Shown: in pieces, positions 22,918-35,809 of the stretch
Position numbering within the stretch: the first letter of the stretch is position 1
Layout of the letters: each line of letters opens with the position of its first letter
Origin: Eutypa lata
Taxonomy: Eukaryota; Ascomycota; Sordariomycetes; Xylariales; Diatrypaceae
DNA: 64,000 bases
Direction: 5' to 3'
NCBI GenBank assembly: GCA_022661535.1
Contig: JAKULF010000018.1
Location: 372,001-436,000, forward strand
Notes under the pieces: model-generated
Seen by the model: only the letters and a program-made list of their open reading frames with translations
Databases searched by the model: none
Told to the model about the DNA's origin: nothing
Made by a program: the position numbers and the translations under genes

Positions 22918-25006
22918 ATGGCGGTATCAGCTGTGAAGCAGCCATACTTTGGGCTGAAGGGGAAATGGCTGACATTTTGGATCACTGTAAGCTACCCATC
23001 GAAACCGCCTTCCGAACAGACTGATACGAAGAAGCATTTTAGAAAGGTTGTCATGCTAATACATAACAAGGTGGCTTGTTCCACGGATATGAGTCTATTC
23101 GGATATGACCAAGGTGTATTTAGTGAGTTACATTCTTACCGCCTATCACATACCAATTCGTTAGGAGACAACGGAGACTCACCACAGCTTTCGCTTCCAG
23201 GTGGTGTCGTTATCACGAAAGACTACCTTGACGTCCATGGTCTGAACGGTCCCGAGAAGACGAGCACCCTCTCTATTATCACGTCTATCTATACCATTGG
23301 TTGTTTCTTAGGTGCTGCAGCTGCGTTTACTATCGGAGAGCGATACGGAAGGAAGAAGACCATCGTTATTGGCACCATCATCATGACTCTGGGCGCGATC
23401 CTGCAGACGACCTCCTTTAGTGTACCGCACATGATTGTCGGCCGTATCATCACCGGGTGAGTTAGTTTAAGATTCACAGTCTTCGGATCATAAGGACACT
23501 CTGAGTTAACCTCTTTTGAACTGCTTAGAATTGGCAATGGAATCAACACGGCCACCGCTCCGGTGTGGCAGACAGAAACGTCTAAGGTTCACAACCGAGG
23601 CTTCTTGGTGGTCTTTGAGATGAGCATGAACATCGTCGGATACTCCCTAAGCAATTGGGTGAACTACGGGTTGTCATTTGTCGGAGGTGCCATTGCGTGG
23701 CGTCTTCCATTGGCACTTCAGGTGCGGAAGACCCCCCTTATCACACATTCCCCCTATTCCCCGTACCCCCCCTTGATATGGTCGATGAGGGGCATTTTAT
23801 ATCGCATTATATCTACCAGTACTAGACACATGAGCTAAGTCTCGTGAACTTTCGTAGCGTCTCAAGATCAGTTCTCGCTAATAACATCAAATATCCAGCT
23901 CTTCTTTTGTGTCATACTCTTTTGTACTGTGCCGTGGCTACCAGAATCTCCAAGGTACGCAATACCCTTAAGCAATCTGGATTCAAATCCGAATCTCAAC
24001 TAATATACGGGGACACAGATGGCTCATCGCCCACGGCCGCGAGAAAGAAGCCACCGAGATCCTAGCCGATCTAGAAGACAAGCCAGCGGACGACCCGCAC
24101 GTCGTGGCGGACCGACACGAGATCATGTTCAGCGTCGAGTACGAGCGGAAGAACGCGACGCGCTGGCGAGACATCATGCGCGGCCGCACGGGAGCGGGGA
24201 CGAAGACGGTGCGGCGACTCCTGCTGGGGTCGGGCACGCAGGCGATGCAGCAGCTCGGCGGCATCAACATCATGAGCTACTACCTGCCGACGCTCCTGCA
24301 GGAATCGGTAGGGCTCGACGACCGCAGGGCGCGTCTGATCACGGCCTGCGCGTCGCTGGCGTACCTGGCCGCGTCGCTCGTCGCGGCGCCGATGGTCGAG
24401 CGCTTCGGCCGCCGCAAGATGATGATTGCGTCCACGGCGGTGCAGTTCTTCTGCTTCCTGTTGATGACGGTGCTGCTGTACTACACGGAGAAGGAGGGCT
24501 ACCCGTACCGGATCGAGGTGGCCAAGGCTTCGGTCGTCTGGTTCTTCATCTACCTGATGGGCTTCGGACTCGGTATGCTCGGGATCCCCTGGCTGTACCC
24601 AACCGAGATCAACTCGTTGCCGATGCGGACCAAGGGCGCGGCCGTGGCGACTATGACGGACTGGCTGACCAACTTCATCGTCGTCGAAGTGACGCCGATT
24701 GGCCTCCAGTCGCTGGGCTGGAAGTTCTACATCATCTGGACTGTGATCAACGCCGTGTCGATGCCGATCCTCTACCTGTTCTACCCCGAGACCGCCAACC
24801 GCACCCTCGAGGACCTCGACGCTTACTACCGCGAGGACCCGCCACTCCTCGTCTGCCGCGATTCCGAGTCCATTTCTGTCCGCCGGCCTGCGCGCTTCAT
24901 CCTCGCGCACGACCGTGATGTCGAGCAGGCTGCCGGTGATCTGCGGAGACGTTCGGTTCTTAAGCATCACGCGGAAGAGAAGTCCTCTAATGGTGGCAGC
25001 GACTAA
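22918..25006 (+). CDS. MFS sugar transporter (sugar porter family)
   Basis: Plasma-membrane sugar/H+ symporter type, 537 residues, probably 12 membrane helices. Exons: 22918..22986, 23071..23122, 23201..23456, 23529..23721, 23899..23954, 24019..25006. Every junction keeps the frame and rebuilds a family motif: FGYDQGVFSGVV across intron 2, and LPESPRWL across intron 5. Other signatures are ERYGRKK after helix 2, ERFGRRK after helix 8, YPTEINSLPMRTKG, and FYPETANRTLEDLD after helix 12. The substrate (hexose, lactose or quinate type) cannot be decided. All five introns fall in the first half of the coding region. The last exon has markedly G/C-rich third positions compared with exons 1-5. It converges on a second, unrelated MFS gene. 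Confidence 0.93.
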
Positions 25007-26206
25007 AGGGGGGAGCTTGAGGGACGAAGACGGTATAAATGGTGTAACTCCTACTATCCAGAGCTATGAAGGACTATGAAGCTATTCTATATGGGATTGA
25101 GATAATCCCTCGGTCTTTGACCTTCTTTGCTTCATAAGTGACAGCACTCATCAAGAGGAATGCCTTACATTGTGAGAGGGCCTCAGATGAACTGGCCTGC
25201 TTACTCGACCAGATCTATCATAGGACCTTGATGAGTCTGGGTTCATAATGATGATAGACTACAAAGCCTGTGGCGCTTCGTAAGTGCTGAGGACGGAGTT
25301 CTAGATGGTTGGAGACGTGTTGGTAAACTTACACGACTTGCTTTCATGGGATGATTTCGTCAAGCATCAAGGCTCATCACTTGGATGAACGTTGCATATT
25401 GCTAGTTACGCTTTGTGATTATCCTTATACCCTTACCGTGGTCTAGTACGAAGTAGAAAGATCAGGAATGATGAAATATTTATGAGTTTATTATGAGAAC
25501 TACTCGTTTATGTGCTTCTCACCTGGGCAGCTCTAAGGTCAGATGAAGTAGTCGTTTACACCTTTTAAGGACTTGCCTATTTGTACAAGCTCCTGTATGA
25601 TTGTATCGTACACTTCGTAAGGCAGGGATAAGCCTACCGGCATGATATGTTGTCTGTGATCTTGATGGGTAATATTATAAGGCAATTATATAACCGAATT
25701 GTAGTCTGCGCAGTTCAGATCAAGTGCGCACCATGAAATGGTCTTGATCCGATTCTGAAGGCATAATGAGATTTATTACGAATATCCGGGTTAGATTAAA
25801 TTTGAGCTCGATGGAGCTCGACGGAAGCTCGACGCACTTTGAACGACAGTTTCTTGATCTCATAACGGTGGTTAAGTGAGGGTTTATAAGTGAACAACAA
25901 TTACACCCAATTTCACCCACAATTACCCGGTAGGCCAATACGATGAACCGCCATATAAATGAATTTTGTCTTGTAATTATAAAATCAATGCTGGTATATA
26001 TAAAGGTAGAAGTCATTGCGCAGCACTCTTCACCAACTTGCCCTCCTGAATCTTAAAAGATGGACCAATTCCAAATGCAAACCACCAGACGCCTCTTGCC
26101 AAATAAACCGCCTCCAAACAATGAAAGACATTTTATATACATATGGTCTATGCTGTATGGTACTGGGGTATACACAACAACAACAACAACAACACAAGGG
26201 CTCTCT
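25007..26206. other. Convergent spacer between the two MFS genes
   Basis: About 1.2 kb, AT-rich, containing both 3' ends. A CAA run lies at about 26170-26193, just beyond the 3' end of the minus-strand gene. No gene was recognised. Confidence 0.55.
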
Positions 26207-28165
26207 CTATCTCCTTTCCTCGTTGCTCTCTTCTAACTTCGCAGCCATCATCTCTTGTTCTTCTTCTTCTAGGAGAATCTCATGACCGCTACCTTCGTAA
26301 ATGCACGTCGCCGCTGCGCATCCCAGCGCAGACATACCTGCTATCCCCCACCAGCTTGCGCCAACCATACCGATGTCTAGACCAGATCCGTACCACGAAC
26401 CACCAACAATCGGGCCAACCGTCCGGAACCCAGCCGACACGCTCTGTCCGAGACCGTGGATTGTCCCGAGAACGGTAGGGTGCGGGCTGCAGTTGTTGAG
26501 AAGAATAATACTGGCCGGTAGGGTAATTGTCCTTCCTGTGACCTGGAACAACAAGATTACGCAGATACCGACCCAGATCAGCACACCGCTAGCCGGTTCA
26601 GGAGCCGCTGTGGCAGATGGCAGGACCGAGAGATAAGGAGCAATGAAGTACGCGACAGGGAAGAGAGCGAGGAAGATCTGGAAACCTCGCAAGGTACCGA
26701 GACGTTCCTGAACCGGGGGGTAGAGGAAGATCTGGAGAAGCATTCCAAGACCTCCCATGATCGACGTGGCAAACCCGACGGTGGCGGCGGGCATACCCAA
26801 TCCGCCGGTGAAAATGAATGGAAGTTGTCGCGCGCCATCCTGGGCCGGCAGGGATCGCGGCGTCGACAAGAAAAGGGTCCACAGGTTCTGGAAAGCGCCC
26901 AGGTGGAAATCGTAGAAGGCCTCGGTGATGAGAGTGAAGATGACGTTCTTGGTGAAGAGCCGGCTGAACGGTAGTCTCCGTCTGATCACCGGCCGTCGGA
27001 TCGCTGGCGTTACGGCAACAGCAGGCTTCTCCTCGGATAGCTCGAAGGACGAGTCTGTGCTCTCCCAGGTCTGTTGAGAGTAGAGCTTCGAGTATCCGTC
27101 GGTGCCACGTCGCTGGAGGACGAAATCCTTGAAACGGGAGGAAAGGAAAAGGCCGTAATCGAACTTGCCCCGTCTCGAGGGCGATGTCTCCTCGAGAGCG
27201 AAGAAAACCGTCCAGCCTGCGGTAGCTAGGAGGAAGGCGTTGATGAGACTGGGAAGTGCGTAGGGATATTGTTCAATCCAGGTGAACCCGAAGATGGCGC
27301 CTTGACCGAAAATACCGGGAAGATGTGTAGCGGGGTCGGCGAGGAATCCACCCATGACTACGGATGGTTAGCTTTGAGAACGAACTTGAATATTGATCAC
27401 TGGAGGGTCGACTGGTGTGCTTACCTGGTCCTAATAAACCAGCAACGTTGAAACTGACTGGTAGAATCAAGAACGCTCTGGACTGATACTTCTTCTCTAC
27501 AGTGACCTCTGCAACCATTGTTCGACTGCGTTGTAATGGTTAGCCGGTTGCCTGGACGAAGCACGAAGAAGAATAAACAGCGAAGGAATATGCTTTGTAG
27601 ATGGAAGGACTTACATTATACCAACAGTGCCGTTGATAGCACCACCAACCATACGCCAAAATATGAGCCAAGAGAAGCTATTCGCAAACCCGTAGCCCAT
27701 ACATGAGACAGCCGTGCCGAAAAGACCAATAATCAATACATTCTTTCTTCCACACCAGCTAGCATCGGCGGCCTTGCCCCATAACATGGCGGTTAGGACC
27801 TGTGCACCGGTGAAGGCGCCCTGAAGCCATCCGGCCCGGCTCGAGACTTCGGCATCGGATAGGGTGCTGTTGAGGTGTTTCAGCTGGAAGAAGACGAAGG
27901 CCTGTAGCGAGGCGACCTGTAAGAAATCGACGACACGGCTGATGAAGAGGATTAAGAGCTGGTCCTTCCTGGGAAGGGTCATCCAAGTGACGGGCCCCTC
28001 CTTCTGGGGGCCCGTCTTCGATTTCAGCGATTCACTATCGTACCCATCATCACTACTGGTGTCACTAACGTCCGGCGGAGGCATCCAGTCTGGTTTTCCT
28101 TGTGATGTACGGCGGATATGTAACGAGCTCATACCACGGCTCATCCCACTCGATGTCTTTTCCAT
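26207..28165 (-). CDS. MFS transporter (ZIFL / multidrug-type, fungal)
   Basis: Integral membrane transporter of 600 residues, likely 12 helices. Exons 28165..27615, 27525..27425 and 27357..26207 are joined by introns of 89 and 67 bp; donors are GTAAGT and GTAAGC, and phases 2 and 1 match. Conserved features: LQGAFTGAQVLTAMLWGKAAD followed by WCGRKNVLIIG (the loop 2-3 motif A), FWRMVGGAINGTVG, then RTMVAEV and SFNVAGLLGPVMGGFLADP (motif C-like), and GLGQSVSAGFRTVGPIVGG near the end. This pattern fits the fungal zinc-induced-facilitator-like group. The cytosolic N-terminus (about 70 residues) is Ser/Asp-rich, and a loop of about 100 residues separates the halves. Substrate is unknown. Start is the first ATG; upstream codons lack one. 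Confidence 0.9.
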
Positions 28166-30531
28166 TCTGGATGGAACCAACGGAAAGAGTAGGAATATAA
28201 GGTGTATATATTAAATAGGGCACACCAAACGAAACGTCCTTAAGTAAAAGCGAAACATGGAACTAGGCCCGATAAGGGGAAACAATAAGAGAGGTCTGAT
28301 AAAAAAAAATGTGTGGTAGCGAGGGGACGGCAAGCTTGTGCCAAATGGGAACTATCGAGAATATCCTAAAACAGAAATACGACACGGAAGAACGGGTAGC
28401 GAATGTATGTATGTGGAAAGGAACAAAAAACGATAACTAGGGAAGAATAGCTGATGATGCAGTGTATCTAAGCGTGTTTCCGTCCGAGACGATGACGCTG
28501 TACGTCAGTTCAGTCAGTAACAAGCCCAGGGCTCGGTCGGTTTCACGGCTATCGCTGTTGGTCGGCGGCTGTCGAATCAAGAACCATGTACGTATACTAT
28601 GTACACGCATGCTATTTGCATACATACACACGTACATGCACCCATACACACACAGGACGTTACATTATAGGCGCCACTTTCTCCCTCAACTGCCATGCAC
28701 TCGCGGAGGGAATGGTATCTGGAAGTTCTTGGCCTGCCTTATGTGGGCTACTTTACCGATTTGATTATCATTGAAAGGTACGTACGTATGTAGGTAGTTA
28801 ACTAAATGGGTTAACTCCACCCCTTACATACCGTGCATACCGGCCCTTTAGCGCATGGTTATAAAAGAAAGGCGGAGAACCTCGAGGGTTTCTTTTCTGT
28901 TTCTTAGAGGTTAGCCTGTTAGTGTATAATATGTAATAAGTCAAGTGTTGGTTCTCAGTGGAAACTGACTAACTAGGTACATACCATGTACTGTATCTAC
29001 ATAGTTGTGGAGGCCAGGAAGTGGATGTGCTTGTGGATGTGAAAACCCGCACTGACTGAGCGGCCGACCCTGAAAATCCTTTGCTTATTGGTGCTGATTG
29101 GTAGTGCGCCTCCGGGCTCATCAGGACCATTTCGGAAAGTGGATAACAGCCGAAACGGGACGCGCGGCGGTAATTGTCCCAGCAAGCTCTGATCGCCTTG
29201 TCTGCCTACCTGCCTTGCCTTGCTAAGTACATACGTATGTATGTATTGTAACTATTGTACGAATACGCTGCTGTCTGCTCTCTGGTTCTGTTGTGCGTTT
29301 CCCCCTCTGGTGACCCTCCCTGTCCTCCCTTAATTGGAGGTCGGTGGAATTCTCGTTGAAACGAATCTGAAGCCGGGGAAACAAAGGCTCACGCGTTCTA
29401 CTACAACCCCGTGGCGAACTATGACGACCATTGCCTACTATCTATAAATACCAAAGTATTACCTAGTTTACATACGCACGCATCATCTACGCGTACATCA
29501 GGACGAATATAAATAATTTGCTGGCAAGGCTGGCTAGGGGGAATGATGGCATGGTCTTGATTGATATGATCGTCTCCCAGTCGATACATAATCCTGACCT
29601 GAGTCCAGACGGACAATGCCGGGGATGTTCCAGATAAAAGGGGCCGGACCCCCCTTCCAATTCCTCCCCGTGGCAAGCCCGCAAGCCACATCCCGCGCAG
29701 CCGCGGTCTCAGGGGGCCGGACAATACCTATGTACATATAACATGACTGCATTAAAAAGGAAGAGAACATGCAAGATTACTTACTACGTACAAGGTACTG
29801 GGCCAAATTTTTAACATACAGACATAATGTAAGGTCAGCCACTCGAGAGCTAAATCCGGACAGTGGGAGTAAGCCCGATTCGTCTTGGCGAGCTCATCAG
29901 CCCTAGCTGGCTGACTGGACAGACCAATCTTAAGCAGAGATTCTAGCTAGAGGCAAGGTTTTTTGTTACATACAAAGTAACAATAACTAAAACATGCAGC
30001 TTTCGTTTCGTGGCGTCGCAACCAAATAATTCCTCAACGGGAGCACCTAAGACCGCCAAGCAGACTAAACCCCCACAACTGCTAACTAAAAGTCAAGTTT
30101 TACACGCAATAGCCTCACGGCTGCGAGCAACGTCAGTCTGGGCCTTTTACTAGGGACGCGTACCCAAGTATCGGGAAAGACGGCATCATCGTCTAGTAGT
30201 AAGTATGTAGGTGGGAGGCAATAGTTAGTATAAACTTTATTATTATTATTTTCAGATCGCATGCCAGGCTGGGCTATGCCATGCTGCTATACCATCGTCA
30301 TTCCTTCATACATACATACATTCGTTCGTTCATTTATTCCATTGGAATATAATACATACATACATACACACTGTCACACTGTCTTTGCATTGTGCCACCA
30401 AATTAGCAGGGAAATCGCTGGTTGCCCTTTTTTCTCCTTATCCTATGAGCCAGTCAGTGTGTCGACCACAAGTAGGTATGTGTAATGATCGTCGCTCGTG
30501 TATGTACGTATGTATGTAGTGGAAGCCGAAC
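28166..30531. promoter_or_regulatory. Divergent intergenic region, MFS / arylsulfotransferase-domain gene
   Basis: About 2.4 kb with both promoters. It has TACATACA/TATGTATG tetranucleotide runs (about 28615-28650, 29230-29245, 30305-30330, 30355-30370) and a small CATT/CGTT run near 30320. No RNA gene or convincing ORF was found. Confidence 0.5.
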
Positions 30532-32585
30532 ATGAAGTCACAATGGCTACTCCACCTCACGCTCTCAGCTGTTGCTCCCTTCGGCGTCCTTAGCGACCGA
30601 CCAGCCCTGCTCAACGACTATGGATTCGATCAGGAGGCCTACGGCGTCCATCCCATGCAGAAGTTTAGGTCGGTAAATCTCGAGGCGCCTCTACTCAACA
30701 TCATCCAGTCGAGTCCGAAATGCGAGCAGTCCCTTTACACGATGATGGCCCCGCGGGGTTTGATGGCGGGAATGCCGCAGATTACGGTACTAGATCAGCA
30801 GGGCCATCTGGTTTGGACGACGACCTGGAAAGACCAGCAGCTGTATAACCTGATGGTACAAGAGTATAAGGGCGAGAAGTATATAACATTCTGGGGAGGA
30901 GACGACACCGTTGGAGGACATGGTGCGGGCAAAGCATTTATGGTTCGTTTGTTCCCCCCATGCATCTATCCATCCCCATGCGTGCGCATCTACTTTTCTA
31001 TCCATTGGATTTGCTTGAGTTTAGATGCCAAGCAAATCTAACCTAAACCTACCTACCTACCTACCTACCTACATATACACAGAGATAGCGTAGTCGGAAC
31101 TAGTAACTAACGGGGAAAAAACCCCCCACATTTCACAGCTCGACAAAAATTATGAAGTTTTCAAAGAGATCGAAGCGGCGAACGGGCGCAAAGCCGACCT
31201 GCACGACTTCCGGATTACGGCGGAGGGGACGGCGCTACTGACGGTGTACGAGCTCTACGACCGCGACCTCAGCGAAGTCGGGCAGGACCACGAGGGGCCG
31301 GTGTGGGACTGCATGATCCAGGAGATCGACATCGAGACGGGGGACCTCCTCTTCGAGTGGCGGGCCATGATGTTCTACCCGCTGGGGTCCACGTACACGG
31401 ACTACGACGAGGGCGTCAACAGCATGGGGTGGGACTACTTCCACCTGAACAGCATCGACAAGGACTCGCGGGGCAACTACCTGGTGTCGAGCCGGTACAT
31501 GCACAGCCTGACGTACATCGACGGGCGGAGCGGCGAGGTGCTCTGGATCCTGGGCGGCAAGATGAACATGTTCGAGGACCTGTCCGGGGGCAACGCCACC
31601 AACTTCCAGTTCCAGCACGACGCGCGCTGGTCGCCCGACGAGAAGACCATCACCGTCTTCGACAACGGCGTCGACGACCTCCACCGCGACGCCGGGCCCA
31701 CGCGGGGCCTCCGGGTCCAGCTCGACGAGCGGAACATGACGGCGAGGGTCGTGACCGAGTACATCAACCCGCACCACTTCCACGCCAAGTCCCAGGGCTC
31801 GCTGCAGGAGCTGCCCAACGGGAACGTCCTGCTGGGCTACGGGGACTCGGCGGCCTTCACCGAGTTCAGCCACGACGGCGCCACGCTCTGCGACACGCAC
31901 TTCGCGCCCGAGAGCCGCTACATGATGTCGGACGTGCAGTCCTACCGGGTCTACAAGTTCGAGTGGCACGGGTGGCCGACGAACAAGCCCGACGCGGTGC
32001 TGACGCTGGACCAGAACTTGAAGTGGAGCGCGTTCGTCAGCTGGAACGGCGCGACGGAGATCTCGAAGTGGGTGCTGCAGGGCTCCAAGTTCCCCAACGC
32101 GACCAGTCAGCAATGGCAGGATCTCGATACCGCGGTTAAGACGGAATTCGAGACGGGCTTCGAACTGAAATATTGGTATCCGACTTATCTAAGACTCGTT
32201 GCCAAGGACTCCAAATATCAAATATTGGGGTTTAGTGAAACGTTGAACAGCACTGAAGTGGGTCAGGTAAGTACTTAACCAGCCAATACTTTCACTCATC
32301 ACGACAGATTCTTTTTTATTGTCCTTCCCTCCAAATGCGTACTTCGTATATATTGCTGCAATATATATGTATGTATTGTATGTGTGTTGCTGACTAGTTG
32401 CTAATCTTCTTACTGTATCACAGCCCTGGGCCACCAATGATTCCCGCTTAGCAGATACGGGCAACGACTTATACGCGCTGATGTTCATGTTCTGTCTATT
32501 CACTAGCATAGCGATGGTTGGACGCATGATTTACCTGAGATGGTTCGCGCGACGATCTCGGCGGTGGTTACCACGGTGGTCTTGA
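30532..32585 (+). CDS. Arylsulfotransferase (ASST)-domain membrane-anchored protein
   Basis: Predicted secretory-pathway protein of 566 residues. Exons are 30532..30942, 31139..32266 and 32424..32585, introns 196 and 157 bp, all phase 0. Residues 1-21 look like a signal peptide. The middle matches the fungal Arylsulfotran_2 repeat fold, with WDYFHLNSIDKDSRGNYLVS, YIDGRSGEVLWILGG, and an invariant-looking FQHDARW (His297). The third exon adds one hydrophobic helix (YALMFMFCLFTSIAMVG) followed by an Arg-rich tail, so the protein is probably anchored with a short basic cytosolic end. The donor of intron 1 is the weaker GTTCGT; intron 1 also holds a CTAC repeat. Bacterial ASST enzymes move sulfate between phenols, but activity of the fungal group is not established. 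Confidence 0.9.
31045..31072. repeat. (CTAC)n microsatellite inside intron 1 of the ASST gene
   Basis: About six tandem ACCT/CTAC units, entirely intronic. Confidence 0.85.
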
Positions 32586-33978
32586 AGATTAGGAAAGAAA
32601 AAAAAAAGGAAGAAAAAAGCAACATGCACGCATTTATAAAAAGCATTTTTTAATCGATATAATCTGTATATAGCCATTTCTTTACCTACATGTAACTATC
32701 TAGGAGGTAGTTTTTTTCTCTCTTCATTTTGTCGCAGAATACCCAATCAAATATTGTACAAGTTCAGTTAATACATAATATACGAAGTACGAAGTAAACG
32801 AATACTATCCCCGATAAAAACTGTCTTGGGCGTATTATTGACATTTTCTGGAATAAGATGAAGTGGATGGATGGCGCCACTGTTACATCGCCAAGTCCCT
32901 GGGCGATTTTGCCTGTCATACCTGTGCCATGGTCGGGGCTCCGATGATGTAGTGCATATAGTAGATTACCCCTGCATCATAAAAATAATTATCCTATATC
33001 CGAACGAAGTACGTACATGTAACTCTAGTAGGACACTAGGTGCATCCCTATGTAGGTATGTATAAGCCGCGGCCGCTCACACACACCAATGCACCCAAAC
33101 CATACCACCATGCAGGCACACACACACTCACACTCACACATGTGCTGAACATGCTAGATATGACAGGTGTAAAACATTCGAGAAGTATTAGTGTGTATCG
33201 ACATGGATATTTAAGTCCGTAGCACGTTTCGTTGATCTCGTTGATCATCAGTTTGAGGATTGATTTGGAACGTAAGATGAGAATATGTATGTCATGTACG
33301 TAGAGAATTAAAGAAGAAAAAACTTGAATTGCTTTGAACGTTTTGTTTCTATTCTCGGAATGTGGGACCGATCTCCCACCCACTCTCTCCCCTCTTCCGA
33401 AATCGCCTCTTCTTCGCTTGTTTCCGCTGCTGAAAATTCAACCACCCGAGTCGAGTCAAGTCAGATCCATCGGGTCAGTTCAAAAAAAACCTGCAACGCC
33501 TGGATATTTGTAAAAACCCCGTCTAACTACCGCCGCGTGCCTTTTTTTGCCCTTGTTCACTTCCCGAGTCTCCACCGATGGATGGAAAGAGAAAAAAAAG
33601 AGTCAAGCCCCCATATTCATCGTCCCATATTCCTGCGTTACGCGCAATGCCTCTTTCCCCTCCGATAGTACATGTAGTAGTGTGGTACTATTGTATGATG
33701 TAAGTGCGTATGTACGTAGTAGTGTACGTTCGTCATAGCCTGAAGGAAAAAAAGAACCGAGGCTTCTTTTTTTTTCCCTCTTCCAATGCCAGGTCTGCCA
33801 ATCTAGTCTAATACAAGATAAAAAAGATAAAAGAAAAAGTAGGTATCTGTAACATGGCAAGCAGCCAACCAGGCTTGCAATTGAATAAGATAGGAAGTAT
33901 ATGTGCATGTATCTTTTTATTAGATATGATACAGTACCATTAGTTTGAAAACATGCAAGTATAGAATGCTTCTTTCTC
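32586..33978. other. Convergent spacer, ASST / sulfotransferase genes
   Basis: About 1.4 kb between two 3' ends. It holds poly-A/T stretches and a CACACA-rich patch at about 33080-33145. An ORF of 114 codons near 33.3-33.7 kb is not supported by any motif. Confidence 0.55.
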
Positions 33979-34837
33979 TTATGGCAGGATCTTGTTCCAC
34001 GGGACGTACTTCCACGCCCCGTAAGCAGTCGCGCCAGTGACAGCAGTGTACGTGGTCCACTTGAGCACGACGTTCATGAACTGGCGGCGGTTGCGCCGCC
34101 GCGACCGCTCGACGAAGTCGCGGTTGTCGTTGACGTTGGGGAACTTGTCGCCGCGGGGCACGGCGACGCCGAGGAAAGTCGCAGAGGGGTCCCAGCCGTC
34201 CGAGACCTTGTACTCGAGCAGGCGGTCCTTGGGGACGAGGCTGCGGACCTCCTCGTAGTGCCGCAGGAAGACGTCCTTGCCCTGGTTCGGGAAGTCGCCC
34301 CGGAAGAACGTGTCGAAGAACTTCTGCAGCATGGGCTGGTACATGCCGGCGGCCCAGCTGTTGATGCGCGCCAGGGCCTTGAGCTCGGGGTCCGTCACGC
34401 GCCAGTACACCGTCCGCAGCGTCGACGCGTGCCACGAGTCCACGTCCCGGTTCGTCAGCACCACCTTGGCCTCCGGGTACGCCTCGATCAGCTCCTTGGC
34501 GAACGCGATCGCCGGCCAGTCGCACACCGCCTGGCAGTGGCCCATGAGCTGGTCCCAGTCCTCGCGCTCGAAGGGCTTGCCCACACCGTCGTACTTCGCC
34601 CTAAGCGCGTCCATCCAGAACAGCGCGTCCGGCGGGTTCTCGATCGAGCAGGACATCATGTGGTAGGTGTCGACGTAGCCAAGCTGTTGCATAGCGGCTC
34701 TCATAGCTGTTCAGAAGTCATAGTTAGTGATTTGAGCTTCCAATTGGCATATAAAATTGGAAATCGGGGGGTTGATGGCGGGGGGAAGACGCACAAGCTG
34801 TTCCTGTCCGGCCTAGTCCCAGAATAAGGACCTTCAT
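33979..34837 (-). CDS. P-loop sulfotransferase family protein (Sulfotransfer_4 type)
   Basis: Fungal sulfotransferase-fold protein of 256 residues. Exons 34837..34795 and 34706..33979 are joined by an 88-bp intron (34707..34794) with a GTGCGT donor. The phase-1 junction rebuilds GRTGTASMRAAMQQLGY, the hallmark N-terminus of this group. GLGRTGT at residues 7-13 is the PAPS/phosphate-binding loop. PEAKVVLTNRDVDSWHAS matches the second conserved block (Arg/Ser contacts to the 3'-phosphate), and LLEYKVSDGWDP the third. The C-terminus ends in a hydrophobic helix (TAVTGATAYGAWKYVPW), suggesting membrane attachment. Such genes are often annotated as NAD-dependent epimerases or drug-efflux proteins by mistake. 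The acceptor substrate is unknown. It converges on another gene annotated as sulfotransferase-like, of unrelated fold. Confidence 0.88.
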
Positions 34838-35763
34838 GGGGACCTTCCGCTTGCATTGTCGACGGTCGATATCCGTGTCGCTGGTGAACACGTCCGTGAC
34901 CGGTCTCGGAGTATATCTGTCTCTGTATGATGCCGCCATTTTGTACAAGATTTCTAGCAGTAGTGATAATATTGGTACCGTGGTAGTAAAAGAATGTAGC
35001 TCTAATATTTTGGTATTACAAGAAGTAGTAGTAGTAGATCAAAGATTGATAGAAGATACACGCCCAACCGAAGCAATACAGAAAAAAATGAGCGACACTG
35101 GGTAAAGGAACTTCTAAAATAGTTTTAGAAGGTAGCAAAAAACGCAATACACTAGGAGTGACATAGGGGTAAAAGAAAAAATAAAGAGAAAAATAATACG
35201 TGTATCATAACTAAACATGGACGACACGACAACCTACGCATCAGATAGAAACCACCAACCAACCTGTAAGAGTACATTGCGCACTGGACCGATAGCCGGG
35301 GGCTTGTTTTCTAACGGGGCGTGCCAGATCTAGCAATCTCCCTCATGGGGAAATAGAGACCTACCTCTTTTACTATCTTGGTATGTAGTTATGTGGCTAC
35401 TTGCATAAGGAACTTGTTCATGAATATCCCTTAACCACCTAGGTATAGTATAACTTAGGTAGTCAGGTAGTTTAGTGAGTACCAAGACTGCAAGAAGAAT
35501 ACAGGCTGTGTCCAGGGGGAGAGACGCCGGGAAACGCAAGGCTGTCTTGTCTAAGACTTTCTTTTCCTTCAAGTTAGCTGGTTAAGTTAGTTAATTACGT
35601 AGCACGCAACAGAACTCACACCACCGCACCACCCGACGCACACTCGATACTCCACTACATAACGCCAAACGAACGGAGGGCTAAGGTGCGTAATCAATTT
35701 GCAGTGCGTTCGGGAGCCAAGTGGGGAAAAGAAAGTACCAGGTGGGTAGGGGTTACGTCGATC

Positions 35764-35809
35764 GGGACCCATCCTTGGGATCCATTCTTGGGATCCATCC
35801 TTGGGACCT
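35764..35809. repeat. Short imperfect tandem repeat (about 15-bp unit, three copies)
   Basis: The unit GGGATCCATCCTT with small changes appears three times in succession. Confidence 0.75.

Noticed and set aside
24071..24970. A 299-codon minus-strand ORF opposite the sugar transporter
   Set aside because: Antisense shadow of a GC-rich exon; no motif in its translation.
31235..32113. A 292-codon minus-strand ORF opposite the ASST gene
   Set aside because: Val/Arg-rich antisense shadow; the plus strand carries the conserved propeller.
33324..33668. A 114-codon plus-strand ORF in the ASST/sulfotransferase spacer
   Set aside because: No homology or motif recognised, lies in the likely 3' UTR region and overlaps poly-A tracts.
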